Source of the DNA: Hyphomicrobiaceae bacterium
GTDB lineage: Bacteria; Pseudomonadota; Alphaproteobacteria; Rhizobiales; HXMU1428-3
Direction of reading: 5' to 3'
Assembly: GCA_028285025.1 (NCBI GenBank)
Contig: JANQQH010000385.1
Coordinates: 1-5,150, forward strand
DNA length: 5,150 nucleotides
A program made the position numbers and the translations under genes. Position 1 is the first letter of the stretch; the number at the start of each line of letters is the position of its first letter. Below are positions 5,088 to 5,150 of the stretch, in pieces. The notes beneath the pieces were generated by a model. The model was given only the letters and a program-made list of their open reading frames with translations. It was not told the origin of the DNA and did not search any database.

Positions 5088-5150
5088 TTATTTCTTTTTA
5101 TCCTGATCAAGCGGCACACCATAAAGTTCTAACCGATGATCAACCAGTTT
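5088..5150 (-). CDS. fur: Fur/Mur-family metal regulator, C-terminal tail only (5' end outside window)
   Basis: Only the last 20 codons and the TAA are in the window. They read KLVDHRLELYGVPLDQDKKK, which matches the end of alphaproteobacterial Fur/Mur proteins as I recall them (LVDHRLELYGVPL is nearly invariant there). In rhizobia this protein is usually the manganese-responsive Mur rather than an iron sensor. The DNA-binding and metal-binding parts are outside the window, so which metal it senses cannot be told. The next gene in the same direction is the acyltransferase. Confidence 0.75.
   Translation of the reverse strand, partial: KLVDHRLELYGVPLDQDKKK

Overview
The window reads as chromosomal DNA from an AT-rich alphaproteobacterium, most likely of the Rhizobiales (Hyphomicrobiales) type. 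The grounds are a CenR-like response regulator beside a cytoplasmic-looking YkuD protein of a rhizobial type, the C-terminal tail of a rhizobial-style Fur/Mur regulator followed by a PlsC/OlsA-like acyltransferase, and a one-cysteine OsmC-like protein of the form common in that order. I cannot name the species. There are no rRNA or tRNA genes, CRISPR arrays or complete insertion sequences.

Layout from left to right. A 3'-truncated OmpR-family response regulator (minus, 1-628) is divergent from a YkuD L,D-transpeptidase-family gene (plus, 767-1306); their 138-base gap holds a perfect 7+7 inverted repeat and an extended -10 box very close to the transpeptidase start. The transpeptidase gene converges on, and overlaps by 8 bases, an OsmC-like gene (minus, 1299-1874). 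An uncharacterised 260-residue protein follows (minus, 2036-2818), then a YggS/PLPBP pyridoxal-phosphate protein (minus, 3015-3677) whose stop is followed by a terminator-like hairpin. A small YciI-domain gene (plus, 3803-4075) is divergent from yggS. On the right edge, the end of a Fur-family gene (minus, 5088-5150) is followed by an acyltransferase (minus, 4219-5028).

The most unusual element fills nearly all of the gap between the convergent YciI and acyltransferase genes. It is a 127-base inverted repeat (4085-4211) with two 54-base arms and a 19-base loop. The inner 25 base pairs match perfectly, and the arms differ at only five positions, all transitions. As plus-strand RNA, four of the five would be G-U pairs. 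It lacks a U-tract, so it is not a textbook intrinsic terminator. It could be a dispersed palindromic element, a MITE-like remnant, or an inverted duplication of the start of another gene: each arm carries a ribosome-binding-site-like AGGGG, an ATG and a matching 8-codon ORF reading outward.

Functionally the genes are mostly housekeeping and envelope or stress related: envelope regulation (CenR-like), peptidoglycan cross-linking (YkuD), thiol or peroxide stress (OsmC-like), PLP homeostasis (YggS), metal regulation (Fur/Mur) and phospholipid acylation (PlsC-like). Apart from fur-plsC, no clear multigene operon is visible.
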